Below the pieces are notes generated by a model. It was not told the origin of the DNA, made no database searches, and was given only the letters and a program-made list of their open reading frames with translations. This document shows positions 16,934-24,754 of a DNA stretch of 64,000 nucleotides, piece by piece (position 1 is the stretch's first letter; every line of letters begins with the position of its first letter). A program made the position numbers and the translations under genes. Source of the stretch: Arthrobacter sp. Y-9 (GTDB lineage: Bacteria > Actinomycetota > Actinomycetes > Actinomycetales > Micrococcaceae); the NCBI RefSeq assembly GCF_029690065.1, contig NZ_CP121463.1, positions 434,001 to 498,000 of the forward strand. The letters run 5' to 3'.

Positions 16934-17004
16934 CATCCACTGCTCCGTACGATGCCGGAATCCCCGGAATTCCGGGCGGAATGGCATCGTGTGGAGCAGT
17001 CGAT
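16934..17004. repeat. long-stem hairpin of the ACTGCTCC family
   Basis: ACTGCTCC (16939-16946) pairs with GGAGCAGT (16993-17000). The stem continues GTACGATGCC/GGCATCGTGT with two wobble pairs, then an internal loop, then a perfect inner palindrome CCCGGAATTCCGGG. It lies between 3' ends of convergent genes. The outer sequence matches the elements at 44650 and 45716. Confidence 0.85.
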
Positions 17005-17020
17005 CAGAGGGGATGGGGAC

Positions 17021-18037
17021 CTACTCCTTCCTCGTCGACGCGCGCGGGCGAAGCCTGGCCCGCGTGAGGCGGGGACCCACGGTCTCGCCGGTCTTGAGCA
17101 GTTCCTGCAGCATGTCCAGGAGCAGGTCCGCGGTGCCGGCGGGGTTGAGTTCGAAGGCCGTGATGGCGGGGCGGCTCGAGCGGGCGTGCTCGGAATCCGA
17201 CGCGGCGGCGATCATCACGTCGCCCGGCACGGTCAGCCCGGCCGCCAGGATCTCCTGCTGCACCCCCGCCGCGTGCCGCCCGGTCATGCAGAACACGGCC
17301 TCGGGGACGCCGTCCGCGAGAATGCGCAGCCCGGCGTCGCGGCCGCCGTCGAGCCCGGAGCGCTCCGACTGTTCGTAGACCCGTGGCGTGACCCCGTGGC
17401 GCTCGCACCACGCCAGGTACTCCTGGAGGAAGTCTGCGTTCCAGGCGTTCCGGTCCGTTCCGGAGACGAGCACCACCTCGCGGGCTCCTGCTGCTTCGAA
17501 GTGCGCAAGGATCTGCCGGGCGGCGAGGGGGTCGTCCTCCGAGGACCAGCGCGTGAAGTCCGGCTTGTCCAGGAGCTTGCCGTAGCAGACGTAGGGGATG
17601 CCGCGCCGGTCCAGGAGGTCGATCACGGGGTCCTGGGCATTGGGGCTCATGATGACGTACCCGTCCATCGAGAACGCCAGCGGCGGCACAGGACTGCGGG
17701 TCAGGTCCGGCACGAGCGTGAGACTGAGCCCGCGGGCCAGCGCCCGCGAGGACAGGATCCCCGCGAAGCGCTCGAACACGTCGACGCCGGCCGGGGTGTA
17801 ATCGCCCAGGGCGTCCAGGGAGCGCATCACGAGGCCGATCGCGCCGATGCTGCCCTGGCGCATTCCGCGGGCGAAGGCGTCCGCCTGGTAGCCGAGTTCG
17901 TCCGCGGCCGCCTTCACCCGGGCCCGGGTCTCCTCGCTGATGGTCCCTTTGCCGTTCAGCGAGTGCGAGACGGCGGTGATGGACACCCCCGCGCGGCGCG
18001 CCACATCCCGGATCGTCGCTCCTTTGCCAAGCGCCAC
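17021..18037 (-). CDS. LacI-family regulator of the C45 hydrolase operon
   Basis: The protein has 338 residues. The N-terminal helix-turn-helix reads ATIRDVARRAGVSITAVSHS, with hinge residues RVKAAADELGY, then the ligand-binding domain. I chose GTG 18037 because GGAGG lies four to five bases before it. An in-frame ATG at 18067 lacks such a site. It is divergent from the C45 hydrolase and MFS genes and faces a perfect LacI-style palindrome at 18131-18142, so it most likely represses them. The inducer is unknown. Confidence 0.83.
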   Translation of the reverse strand: MALGKGATIRDVARRAGVSITAVSHSLNGKGTISEETRARVKAAADELGYQADAFARGMRQGSIGAIGLVMRSLDALGDYTPAGVDVFERFAGILSSRALARGLSLTLVPDLTRSPVPPLAFSMDGYVIMSPNAQDPVIDLLDRRGIPYVCYGKLLDKPDFTRWSSEDDPLAARQILAHFEAAGAREVVLVSGTDRNAWNADFLQEYLAWCERHGVTPRVYEQSERSGLDGGRDAGLRILADGVPEAVFCMTGRHAAGVQQEILAAGLTVPGDVMIAAASDSEHARSSRPAITAFELNPAGTADLLLDMLQELLKTGETVGPRLTRARLRPRASTRKE

Positions 18038-18125
18038 GGACCCTCCTGAAGTCGTTGTCACCCCCATTTCACCAGGGACGGAACCGCCCGCACACGGGTC
18101 GCGGAGGCCATGTGGAAAACCATCA

Positions 18126-18159
18126 TTGCATAAAACGTTTTACTTTCCTAATGTGATCT
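18126..18159 (+). promoter_or_regulatory. promoter with LacI operator for the C45 hydrolase operon
   Basis: TTGCAT (18126-18131), 17 bases, TAATGT (18149-18154), then GATCT. The perfect palindrome TAAAACGTTTTA (18131-18142) fills the spacer, so bound repressor would exclude RNA polymerase. The -35, -10 and trailing bases match those of the alpha-glucoside operon promoter. Confidence 0.65.
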
Positions 18160-18194
18160 GCACCTCAGAAAACGCCCCCACGAAGGAACCCCTC

Positions 18195-19268
18195 ATGAAG
18201 CTCTTCACCGCCACTTCCACCACGCAGGACCCGGCTGTCCGCGGCCGTGAACTCGGGCTGGAATTCGGCGACCGTTTCGAGGACGTGGCCGGTCTGTACC
18301 TCGAGCACTTCGCGGCGCTGAAGATCCCTGCGGAGACCGTCCGGCGTATCGCCGAGACGAGCCACGCGGCACTGGCCGACTGGGCTCCGGGCCTGGCCGC
18401 GGAGGCGGAGGCCATCGCCGCGGCCGCCGGCCTCGAACTCTGGCAGCTCGCCGCCGTCGGCGCCCGCACCGAGATCCTTGCGGCCGCGCCGCCTCGTGCC
18501 GAGGGTGAATGCTCCACCGCGGTCCTCACCGGCGAGGACCGCGCCCCGGAGACCCTGCAGACGTGGGACTGGCACGAATTCCTGGTGCCGGACGGGCTGC
18601 TGCTGGACCTGACCAGCCCGGCCGGCCGCAGGGTCAAGCTGTTCACCGAGTTCGGCACCGCAGCGAAGATCGGGGTCAACGACGCCGGGCTCGGCCTGCA
18701 CTTCAACATCCTGTCCCACCGCAGCGACTCCGATCAGGGCGGTGTTCCGGTCCACGCGATCGCCCGCCGCATCCTGGAGGAGGCCGCGACCTTGGAGGAG
18801 GCGCAAGACATCGCGGCGAGCGCCACTGTCAGCGCCTCCACCGTCTTCACCGTCTTCGACTTCCACGACGGCGACTCCCGCGCCGTGAGCCTCGAACTCG
18901 CCCCGGCAGGCCTCGGCGTCGTCCGGCCTGGCGAGGACGGCTGGCTCTTCCACACCAACCACTTCCTCGATCACGACCTCTTCCAGGGCGACACCATGCC
19001 CGCCGACTCCTCCACGGCCGAGCGCTATCAGCACCTCGACGCCGTCCGGGGAACCCTCGCAGGCCTGGCACCCGTCGAGCGCGCCCGCGCAGCCTGCGGA
19101 GGCGAAGGGTCCGCCGCTCCCATCTGCATGTCCCCGGACACCGCCAAGCCCGTCATCGATCAGTGGGGCACCCTGCTGACGATCGGCGTCGACGTCGAGC
19201 ACTTCGCTCTCGACTACTTCGCAGGCCGCCCGGACGAAGCCGCCGTTCACGGCCTTGCGCGCTTCTGA
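18195..19268 (+). CDS. C45-family autoproteolytic acyltransferase/hydrolase
   Basis: The protein has 357 residues of the Ntn-hydrolase C45 family (isopenicillin-N acyltransferase-like). The candidate nucleophile, which would be exposed by self-cleavage, is Cys106 in RAEGECSTAV. The downstream core has TWDWHEFLVPDGLLL, GVNDAGLGLHFN and WLFHTNHF, as in the family. ATG 18195 follows AAGGAA. Such enzymes split or exchange acyl-amide bonds. With a LacI regulator and a metabolite MFS transporter alongside, a catabolic role on an imported N-acyl compound is likely. The substrate is unknown. Confidence 0.8.
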   Translation: MKLFTATSTTQDPAVRGRELGLEFGDRFEDVAGLYLEHFAALKIPAETVRRIAETSHAALADWAPGLAAEAEAIAAAAGLELWQLAAVGARTEILAAAPPRAEGECSTAVLTGEDRAPETLQTWDWHEFLVPDGLLLDLTSPAGRRVKLFTEFGTAAKIGVNDAGLGLHFNILSHRSDSDQGGVPVHAIARRILEEAATLEEAQDIAASATVSASTVFTVFDFHDGDSRAVSLELAPAGLGVVRPGEDGWLFHTNHFLDHDLFQGDTMPADSSTAERYQHLDAVRGTLAGLAPVERARAACGGEGSAAPICMSPDTAKPVIDQWGTLLTIGVDVEHFALDYFAGRPDEAAVHGLARF

Positions 19269-19311
19269 CCTCCCCTCCCTCCCCGCTCCATCTCCACAAG
19301 GAACCGCTCTC

Positions 19312-20661
19312 ATGTCCCACACCCAGTCCTCGCCGGCCGTCGCCCCGGCGCCGCAGGATGCCCCGACGCTGGGCACCCAGGCCACCACTGCGCTGCGCAC
19401 CTTCTTCATCTCCGGCTTCGGCACGGCACTGGAGTTCTACGACTTCATCGTCTACGGCCTCGCCGCCGCCCTCGTGTTCCCCACACTCTTCTTCCCGGCC
19501 GCGGACCGCCTGACGGGGACGCTGGTGGCCTTCGCCGCGTTCGGCGCCGGGTTCATCGTGCGGCCCCTCGGCGGCATCGTGGTGGGTCACTTCGGTGACC
19601 GCATCGGCCGCAAGTCCATGCTCGTCATGACCCTGCTCCTGATGGGCGGCAGCACCTTCCTCATCGGCTGCCTCCCGACGTACCAGAACGTCGGTCTGCT
19701 GGCTCCGGTGCTGCTGGTGATCCTGCGCCTGGTGCAGGGCTTCGCGGCCGGTGGTGAATGGGGTGGGGCATCACTCTTCGGCATCGAGAACTCGCCCGAG
19801 AACCGCCGCGGCCTCTGGGGCAGCTTCACGAGCACGGGCATCGGCATCGGCAGCCTCTTCGGCACGGGTGTCTTCACGGTGATGACGCTCCTGCCGGAGT
19901 CCGAGCTCACCGCCTGGGCCTGGCGTGTGCCGTTCTGGCTGGGCGGTCTCCTGGTGCTCGTGGGCCTGATCGCCCGCACCCGCATGCCGCACGAGACGGT
20001 GAACAAGGAGAGCGCTCCGCGCGTGCCGCTCCTGGCGGCCATCCGGAGGCACCCGAAGCAGATGCTCCTGGCGATCGGCGTCGCGTTCGGCTACAACACC
20101 ATCGCGTACATCGGCTCCCTGTTCACCGTCACCTACACCGAGGAACGCGGTTACACGGACACCCAGTCACTGCTGTTCCAGGTGGCCGGCTCATTCGCCT
20201 TCATGCTCGCAGCTCCCTTCATGGGTCTGCTCTCGGACAGGATCGGACGCAAGAAGGTGATCGCCGGCGGCGCCGTGATCTACGCGGTGTTCTTCTTCCT
20301 CTTCTTCGGCATGGTGGACAGCCGCGTCGCGTTCCTCGCGACCGTGGCCTTCATCCTGGTGAACGTGTTCATGGCCATGCCGCAGGGCTGCATCCCGGCG
20401 TTCCTGGGTGAGCAGTTCTCCAAGGAGAGCCGTTACTCGTCCATCTCCGCGACGTACCAGACGGGCGCGGCGCTGGGCGGCGGCACGGCGGCGAGCATCG
20501 CCACGGCCCTGTTCATCGCGTTCAATCGCGGCTCCCTCGGCATCGCCCTGTACTCCGGCGCCGCGTGCCTGGTCCTGGCGCTGTGCGTGCTCGGCCTCCG
20601 GGAGACGTACAAGGTCCGGACCAAGGATCTCGGCGAGAAGCCGGAGGACGTCCGCGCCTGA
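19312..20661 (+). CDS. MFS metabolite:H+ symporter
   Basis: The protein has 449 residues and twelve predicted membrane helices. It has the metabolite:H+ symporter signature of the ShiA/YhjE group: GTALEFYDFIVYG in helix 1, GHFGDRIGRKSMLV after helix 2, VQGFAAGGEWGGA in helix 4, LLSDRIGRKKV in the second half and MPQGCIPAFLGEQF. It begins 43 bases after the C45 hydrolase stop and is followed by a strong terminator, so the two form an operon. It probably imports the substrate of the hydrolase. Confidence 0.85.
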   Translation: MSHTQSSPAVAPAPQDAPTLGTQATTALRTFFISGFGTALEFYDFIVYGLAAALVFPTLFFPAADRLTGTLVAFAAFGAGFIVRPLGGIVVGHFGDRIGRKSMLVMTLLLMGGSTFLIGCLPTYQNVGLLAPVLLVILRLVQGFAAGGEWGGASLFGIENSPENRRGLWGSFTSTGIGIGSLFGTGVFTVMTLLPESELTAWAWRVPFWLGGLLVLVGLIARTRMPHETVNKESAPRVPLLAAIRRHPKQMLLAIGVAFGYNTIAYIGSLFTVTYTEERGYTDTQSLLFQVAGSFAFMLAAPFMGLLSDRIGRKKVIAGGAVIYAVFFFLFFGMVDSRVAFLATVAFILVNVFMAMPQGCIPAFLGEQFSKESRYSSISATYQTGAALGGGTAASIATALFIAFNRGSLGIALYSGAACLVLALCVLGLRETYKVRTKDLGEKPEDVRA

Positions 20662-20703
20662 GGCCTCGGCGCCCGGATACGGGCGGCAGTCCGTGCCCGC
20701 CTC

Positions 20704-20742
20704 AGCCCCCTCCTCCATCCACCGATGGAGGAGGGGGCTTTT
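20704..20742 (+). terminator. intrinsic terminator of the hydrolase-MFS operon
   Basis: A 16-bp perfect stem (20704-20719/20724-20739) with a four-base loop is followed by TTT. Confidence 0.85.
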
Positions 20743-20786
20743 CCACATCGGGAGCCGTTGCAGATGAAACTGGTCCGCCTTTCGGG

Positions 20787-20792
20787 CAAGCT
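20787..20792 (+). promoter_or_regulatory. -10 element of the 3-hydroxyisobutyryl-CoA hydrolase gene (leaderless)
   Basis: CAAGCT, six bases, then ATG 20799. Confidence 0.4.
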
Positions 20793-20798
20793 AGAGCC

Positions 20799-21950
20799 AT
20801 GGAGCCTTCCAGTACCAGCGCACCGTCCACCCTCTCAGCCTCCGCCCTCACGGCCGGGCCGTCTGCCGCTGAGGTGAAGTCAGCGGAGGTGACCTTCGAG
20901 CAGCGTGGTCATGCCGGTATGGTCATCCTCAACCGGCCGCGGGCGGTCAATGCGCTCAACCACGGGATGGTGGAGGCCGTGGACGCGCAGCTGCGGGCCT
21001 GGGCGGTCGATCCGTCGATCGAGCACGTCATCATCACCGGGGCGGGAGAGCGCGGCCTGTGCGCCGGCGGTGACGTCGTGGCGATGTACCGGGACATCGT
21101 GGCCGGGGAGCGGGCCTCCCATGACTTCTTCCGCGCCGAGTTCCGCATGAACTCCCTCCTCTTCGGCTACCCCAAGCCCGTGATCGCCGTGCAGGACGGT
21201 CTGGTGCTGGGTGGAGGCGTGGGCATCTCCGCCCACGCTTCGCACCGGGTGGTCACCGAGACCACCCGGATGGGCATGCCGGAGGTCACCATCGGCTACG
21301 TCCCGGACGTCGGGGGGACCTGGCTGCTGGGCCACGCCGGCGTCGCGGGCGTGCACGCCGCCATGACCGGCGACCACGTCGGCCCCGGGGACGCGATCCA
21401 CCTCGGGCTCGCGGACGCCTTCGTGCCGGCCGCGAACCTCCCCGAATTCCTGACCTTCCTGGAGACTGACACCGCCGACGACGCCGTGGCCCGCTTCGCC
21501 GGCATGGCGCCGGAAGCGGTGCTCGCCGCAGCCGGTGATGCCGACGGCGCCGCCTCCTGGATCGAGGACTGCTACGCCGGAGCCCTGTCCGGCGACGCGT
21601 CCGCGGCCGTCATCCTGAGCCGCCTTGAGACCCACCCTGAGGCGCAGGCCCAGGCGGCAGCCGCCACCCTCCGGACCAAGAGTCCGCGTTCCGTGGCCGT
21701 GGCGCTCGAAGCCGTGCGCCGCCACTGCTCCGGAACGCTCGAGGAGGCTTTGCGGGACGAGTTCCGCGTCGCGGTCCGGTGCCTCGCCTCCCCGGACATG
21801 CGGGAGGGCATTCGCGCCCAGGTCATCGACAAGGACCGCACGCCGCACTGGGAGCACGCGGGGCTGACCGAGGTCAGTCCGGAGCTCGTCGCCTCCTACT
21901 TCGCCCCGTTCGAACCCGGGGAGACGGATGGCGGCGATCTGACACTCTGA
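20799..21950 (+). CDS. 3-hydroxyisobutyryl-CoA hydrolase (crotonase fold)
   Basis: The protein has 383 residues, longer than simple enoyl-CoA hydratases and typical of the HIBCH group. After a Ser/Ala-rich N-terminus come ILNRPRAVNALNHGMV, GAGERGLCAGGDVVAMY, the oxyanion loop LVLGGGVGIS and MPEVTIGYVPDVGGTWLL with the Glu and Asp used in thioester hydrolysis. A helical C-terminal domain completes it. The reaction frees 3-hydroxyisobutyrate from its CoA ester in valine breakdown. The next gene is an enoyl-CoA hydratase, the preceding step. No dehydrogenase is seen nearby. Confidence 0.84.
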   Translation: MEPSSTSAPSTLSASALTAGPSAAEVKSAEVTFEQRGHAGMVILNRPRAVNALNHGMVEAVDAQLRAWAVDPSIEHVIITGAGERGLCAGGDVVAMYRDIVAGERASHDFFRAEFRMNSLLFGYPKPVIAVQDGLVLGGGVGISAHASHRVVTETTRMGMPEVTIGYVPDVGGTWLLGHAGVAGVHAAMTGDHVGPGDAIHLGLADAFVPAANLPEFLTFLETDTADDAVARFAGMAPEAVLAAAGDADGAASWIEDCYAGALSGDASAAVILSRLETHPEAQAQAAAATLRTKSPRSVAVALEAVRRHCSGTLEEALRDEFRVAVRCLASPDMREGIRAQVIDKDRTPHWEHAGLTEVSPELVASYFAPFEPGETDGGDLTL

Positions 21951-22040
21951 TTCCGGAGGCCCTGCCTCCGGCGCCCGACACCGCAGCACTCAGCCCGCAT
22001 TCCCATTCCTCAGACGCCGATTGCGAAGGAGCAAGCACCC

Positions 22041-22808
22041 GTGCAGAACATCCTGGTGGAGCGCCGTGGGCGCGTCACGATCGTGACCCTCAACAGGCCG
22101 GAGGCGCTCAACGCGCTGAACCTGGCGACCATGACCGAGGTGGTGGACGCCATCCGGGCTGCGGACGTGGACCCCGGCACGGGCGCGGTCGTCCTCACGG
22201 GGTCGGCCAAGGCGTTCGCCGCCGGTGCGGACATCAAGGAGATGGCGTCCAAGGACCACCTCGAGATGTACCGGGCCGACTGGTTCCGCGGCTGGGAGGA
22301 GCTCACCCGGGTGCGGATCCCCGTGATCGCCGCGGTCTCCGGATACGCGCTGGGTGGCGGCTGCGAACTGGCGATGATGTGCGATCTGCTGATCGCCGCC
22401 GAGAACGCGAAGTTCGGTCAGCCCGAGATCAACCTCGGCGTCATCCCCGGCATGGGCGGCTCGCAGCGGCTCACGCGGGCCGTGGGGAAGGCGAAGGCGA
22501 TGGACCTGGTCCTCACCGGCAGGATGATGGATGCCGCGGAGGCGGAGCGGTCCGGGCTGGTCTCCCGCGTGGTGCCCACGGAATCCCTCCTCGAAGAGGC
22601 GCTCGCGGTCGCCGAGACGATCGCCGGGAAGTCCAAGCCGGTGGCCATGATGGCCAAGGAGGCCGTCAACGCCGCGTTCGAAACCGGGCTCGCTCAGGGC
22701 GTGGTGTTCGAGCGCAGGCTGTTCCACTCCCTCTTCGGCACGCCCGACCAGGTGGAAGGCATGGCGGCATTCCAGGAGAAGCGTCCGGCCGAGTTCAACC
22801 GGGACTGA
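22041..22808 (+). CDS. enoyl-CoA hydratase
   Basis: The protein has 255 residues of the crotonase family. Motifs are [37 protein letters not shown] with the first catalytic Glu region, and [20 protein letters not shown] with the second. The family hydrates trans-2-enoyl-CoA in fatty-acid and branched-chain amino-acid breakdown. GTG 22041 follows GAAGGAGC by the usual spacing. It lies 90 bases behind the 3-hydroxyisobutyryl-CoA hydrolase, consistent with a valine pathway pair. Confidence 0.86.
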   Translation: MQNILVERRGRVTIVTLNRPEALNALNLATMTEVVDAIRAADVDPGTGAVVLTGSAKAFAAGADIKEMASKDHLEMYRADWFRGWEELTRVRIPVIAAVSGYALGGGCELAMMCDLLIAAENAKFGQPEINLGVIPGMGGSQRLTRAVGKAKAMDLVLTGRMMDAAEAERSGLVSRVVPTESLLEEALAVAETIAGKSKPVAMMAKEAVNAAFETGLAQGVVFERRLFHSLFGTPDQVEGMAAFQEKRPAEFNRD

Positions 22809-22826
22809 CGGCGAGGTCCTGAGGTG

Positions 22827-22885
22827 TTGTGTGCTCAGTAGTTGCGGGTGTTCGGGGCCACGACCCGCGACTACTGAGCACACAA
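22827..22885. repeat. long-stem intergenic hairpin
   Basis: Arms 22827-22849 and 22863-22885 pair over 23 bases with one G-T pair, leaving a 13-base loop. It sits between 3' ends of convergent genes without a T-run. Confidence 0.8.
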
Positions 22886-22932
22886 GTCGGTGGGGTCGGT
22901 TGAGGCGGTGCCGCTGATCGTCCGGGCAGTCC

Positions 22933-23607
22933 TCAGCCCAGGGACGCGATGACGGCCTCGCCGTTCGCCCAGGTGGCCACGAGCCGGGATCCACCCTGAC
23001 TATGGCCAACACCCTGACCAGGCCCCGCACCCTGACCAGGCCCCGCACCCTGACCAGGCCCCGCACCCGGAGCGGACGGTCTGCGGGCCACGAGGAACCG
23101 CTCGTCTCCCGTGCCCACCGCGTCGAAGGCGTCCTCAACGGAGGTCAATGCCGGAGTTCCGGGGGTCGCGGTGTCGGCCACGACGAGCCTGACCCGGACG
23201 TCCGGTTCGGGCCGCTGGACGACGGTGCCGGCGTCGTCGTGGATCTCCAGGAGCGCCTGCCCCTGCTCACCGCGGAGGGCGCGGCGCAGCGCGTCTTGGC
23301 CGACCGGGTCCCCGATGCCGTCGTACACCCAGCGGGTGCCGAGAACCGAGTGTTCCATGGTGCCGATCAGCTGGTCGTCGGTGCCGGGCAGGGGCTCACC
23401 GCGATACGTGAGGAGGACGTGGAGGATGTCCGAGCCGCGGCGGAGCAGAAATCCTTCGATCCCGACCTCGCCCGCGGGGTCGTCGAAGCGGTAGCTGCCG
23501 ATCCGCTCGAGTTCGCCGCCGCTGCCGGACCAGGACTGCTGGTCGAGCCAGGGCGCGAGCAGTTCGAGCTTCGTGGGCTTCAGCGTCGCCCGGTGGATGA
23601 CGGCCAC
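22933..23607 (-). CDS. orphan maltokinase-cap-like protein with GAGPGQ repeats
   Basis: The protein has 224 residues. The N-terminus MAVIHRATLKPTKLELLAPW is that of the N-terminal cap domain of actinobacterial maltokinases, but no kinase domain follows. Near residue 180-200 a Gly/Pro/Gln insert repeats GAGPGQ three times, coded by perfect 18-base tandem repeats. The start is GTG 23607, four bases after the nadE stop on the same strand, so it is the second gene of the nadE operon. Function as a free-standing cap domain is unknown. Confidence 0.68.
   Translation of the reverse strand: MAVIHRATLKPTKLELLAPWLDQQSWSGSGGELERIGSYRFDDPAGEVGIEGFLLRRGSDILHVLLTYRGEPLPGTDDQLIGTMEHSVLGTRWVYDGIGDPVGQDALRRALRGEQGQALLEIHDDAGTVVQRPEPDVRVRLVVADTATPGTPALTSVEDAFDAVGTGDERFLVARRPSAPGAGPGQGAGPGQGAGPGQGVGHSQGGSRLVATWANGEAVIASLG
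23011..23064. repeat. 18-bp tandem repeat, three perfect copies
   Basis: Unit ACCCTGACCAGGCCCCGC starts at 23011, 23029 and 23047, with a degenerate copy at 22993. It codes GAGPGQ on the minus strand and is likely to vary in copy number. Confidence 0.85.
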
Positions 23608-23611
23608 GAAA

Positions 23612-24439
23612 TCAGCCCTGCTTCCACCACTCGTCGTGGATCGTGACCGGGGTGGTCCGCTTGTGGCGCGTCCGGAGGTACTTCTCCTCGATCGTCGCCG
23701 CCACGCCCTCGGGGACTTCGCGGCCCTCCAGGTAGTCGTCGATGTCGTCGTAGCTGATGCCCAGTTCGTCCTCGTCGGTCCGACCCGGCTTGCCGTCCAG
23801 AAGATCCGCGGTCGGGACCTTCTCCCAGACCTGGCGGGGCGCGCCCAAGTGCTCGAGCAGCTGACGGTTCTGGCGCTTGTTCAGCCCGAAGAGCGGCAGC
23901 ACGTCGGCCCCGCCGTCGCCGAACTTGGTGAAGAACCCGGTGACCGATTCGGCGCCGTGGTCGGTCCCCACCACGAGGTAGTTGTGTTCGCCGGCCAGCG
24001 CGTACTGCGCCACCATGCGGATGCGGGCCTTCACATTGCCCTTGTTGAAATCGGAGATCTCAGAGCCCGTGGTCTTCAGGAACTCCTCCTCCACGCCGTC
24101 CACACCGGGGCCCACGTTGAAGGTCCATTCCGTGTGAGGGTTGATGAAGGCGAGCGCCGCCTGGGCGTCGTCCTCGTCGTGCTGGACGCGGTAGGGCAGC
24201 CGGACCGCGACGAAGGCGGCGTCCACCCCTTCGAAGGAGAGCTTCTCGACGGCGAGCTGGCAGAGCTTCCCGGCGAGCGACGAGTCGACACCGCCGGAGA
24301 TGCCCAGCACGAAGCCGTTGGTCCGGGTCGCCCGCAGATAGGACGCCAGGAACTCCACCCGTGACGCGACCTCCGCCGCGGGGTCGATCTCGGGCTTGAC
24401 GCCCATTTCCTCGATGATCTGGGCCTGAAGTGCGCGCAT
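23612..24439 (-). CDS. nadE: ammonia-dependent NAD+ synthetase
   Basis: The protein has 275 residues, the length of the single-domain NH3-dependent enzyme, with no glutaminase domain. The ATP-pyrophosphatase loop is LGISGGVDSS (about 46-55). YLVVGTDHGAESVTGFFTKF and the C-terminal TRHKRTTPVTIHDEWW are family hallmarks. It makes NAD+ from deamido-NAD+, ATP and ammonia. TACCCT lies exactly six bases before ATG 24439, predicting a leaderless message. An orphan maltokinase-cap-like gene follows after four bases. Confidence 0.93.
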   Translation of the reverse strand: MRALQAQIIEEMGVKPEIDPAAEVASRVEFLASYLRATRTNGFVLGISGGVDSSLAGKLCQLAVEKLSFEGVDAAFVAVRLPYRVQHDEDDAQAALAFINPHTEWTFNVGPGVDGVEEEFLKTTGSEISDFNKGNVKARIRMVAQYALAGEHNYLVVGTDHGAESVTGFFTKFGDGGADVLPLFGLNKRQNRQLLEHLGAPRQVWEKVPTADLLDGKPGRTDEDELGISYDDIDDYLEGREVPEGVAATIEEKYLRTRHKRTTPVTIHDEWWKQG

Positions 24440-24445
24440 ACGCCC

Positions 24446-24451
24446 AGGGTA
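24446..24451 (-). promoter_or_regulatory. -10 element of nadE (leaderless)
   Basis: TACCCT on the minus strand, six bases, then ATG 24439. Confidence 0.5.
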
Positions 24452-24520
24452 CTCGCACCACGTTTCGCGAGGGTTACATCGGCGCCACGCGCGTGCCGTG
24501 CAGCCGCAAGCTGTCCGGTG

Positions 24521-24604
24521 CCGGGGCCGGCCTCCCCGGGGCCGGCCTCTCCAGGGACCGCGCCCGGCGGGCGGTGCGAACCTACCGGGGCCGGCCTCCC
24601 CGGG
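24521..24604. repeat. GC-rich repeat cluster before the MFS pump gene
   Basis: The gap 24440-24754 holds no gene I can support. CCGGGGCCGGCCTCCCCGGG occurs exactly at 24521 and 24585, with partial copies between and after. A small palindrome GAACGTTC lies at 24654-24661. Confidence 0.6.
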
Positions 24605-24754
24605 ACCGCCCTCCCCGGGCCACGCCGCCCGGACGGGCCAAGGGGGAGACCTCGAACGTTCCCGGGGGCAGAATGGAACGGTCGGCGCCCGCCGTCGTCC
24701 TCCCGGGCCCATCCCGACCGGGAGCAACGCGCTGCAGAACCGGAGTCCCTCGGC

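Noticed and set aside
23011-23064. CRISPR-like short repeats
   Set aside because: The 18-bp units are contiguous, with no spacers, and code GAGPGQ in frame.
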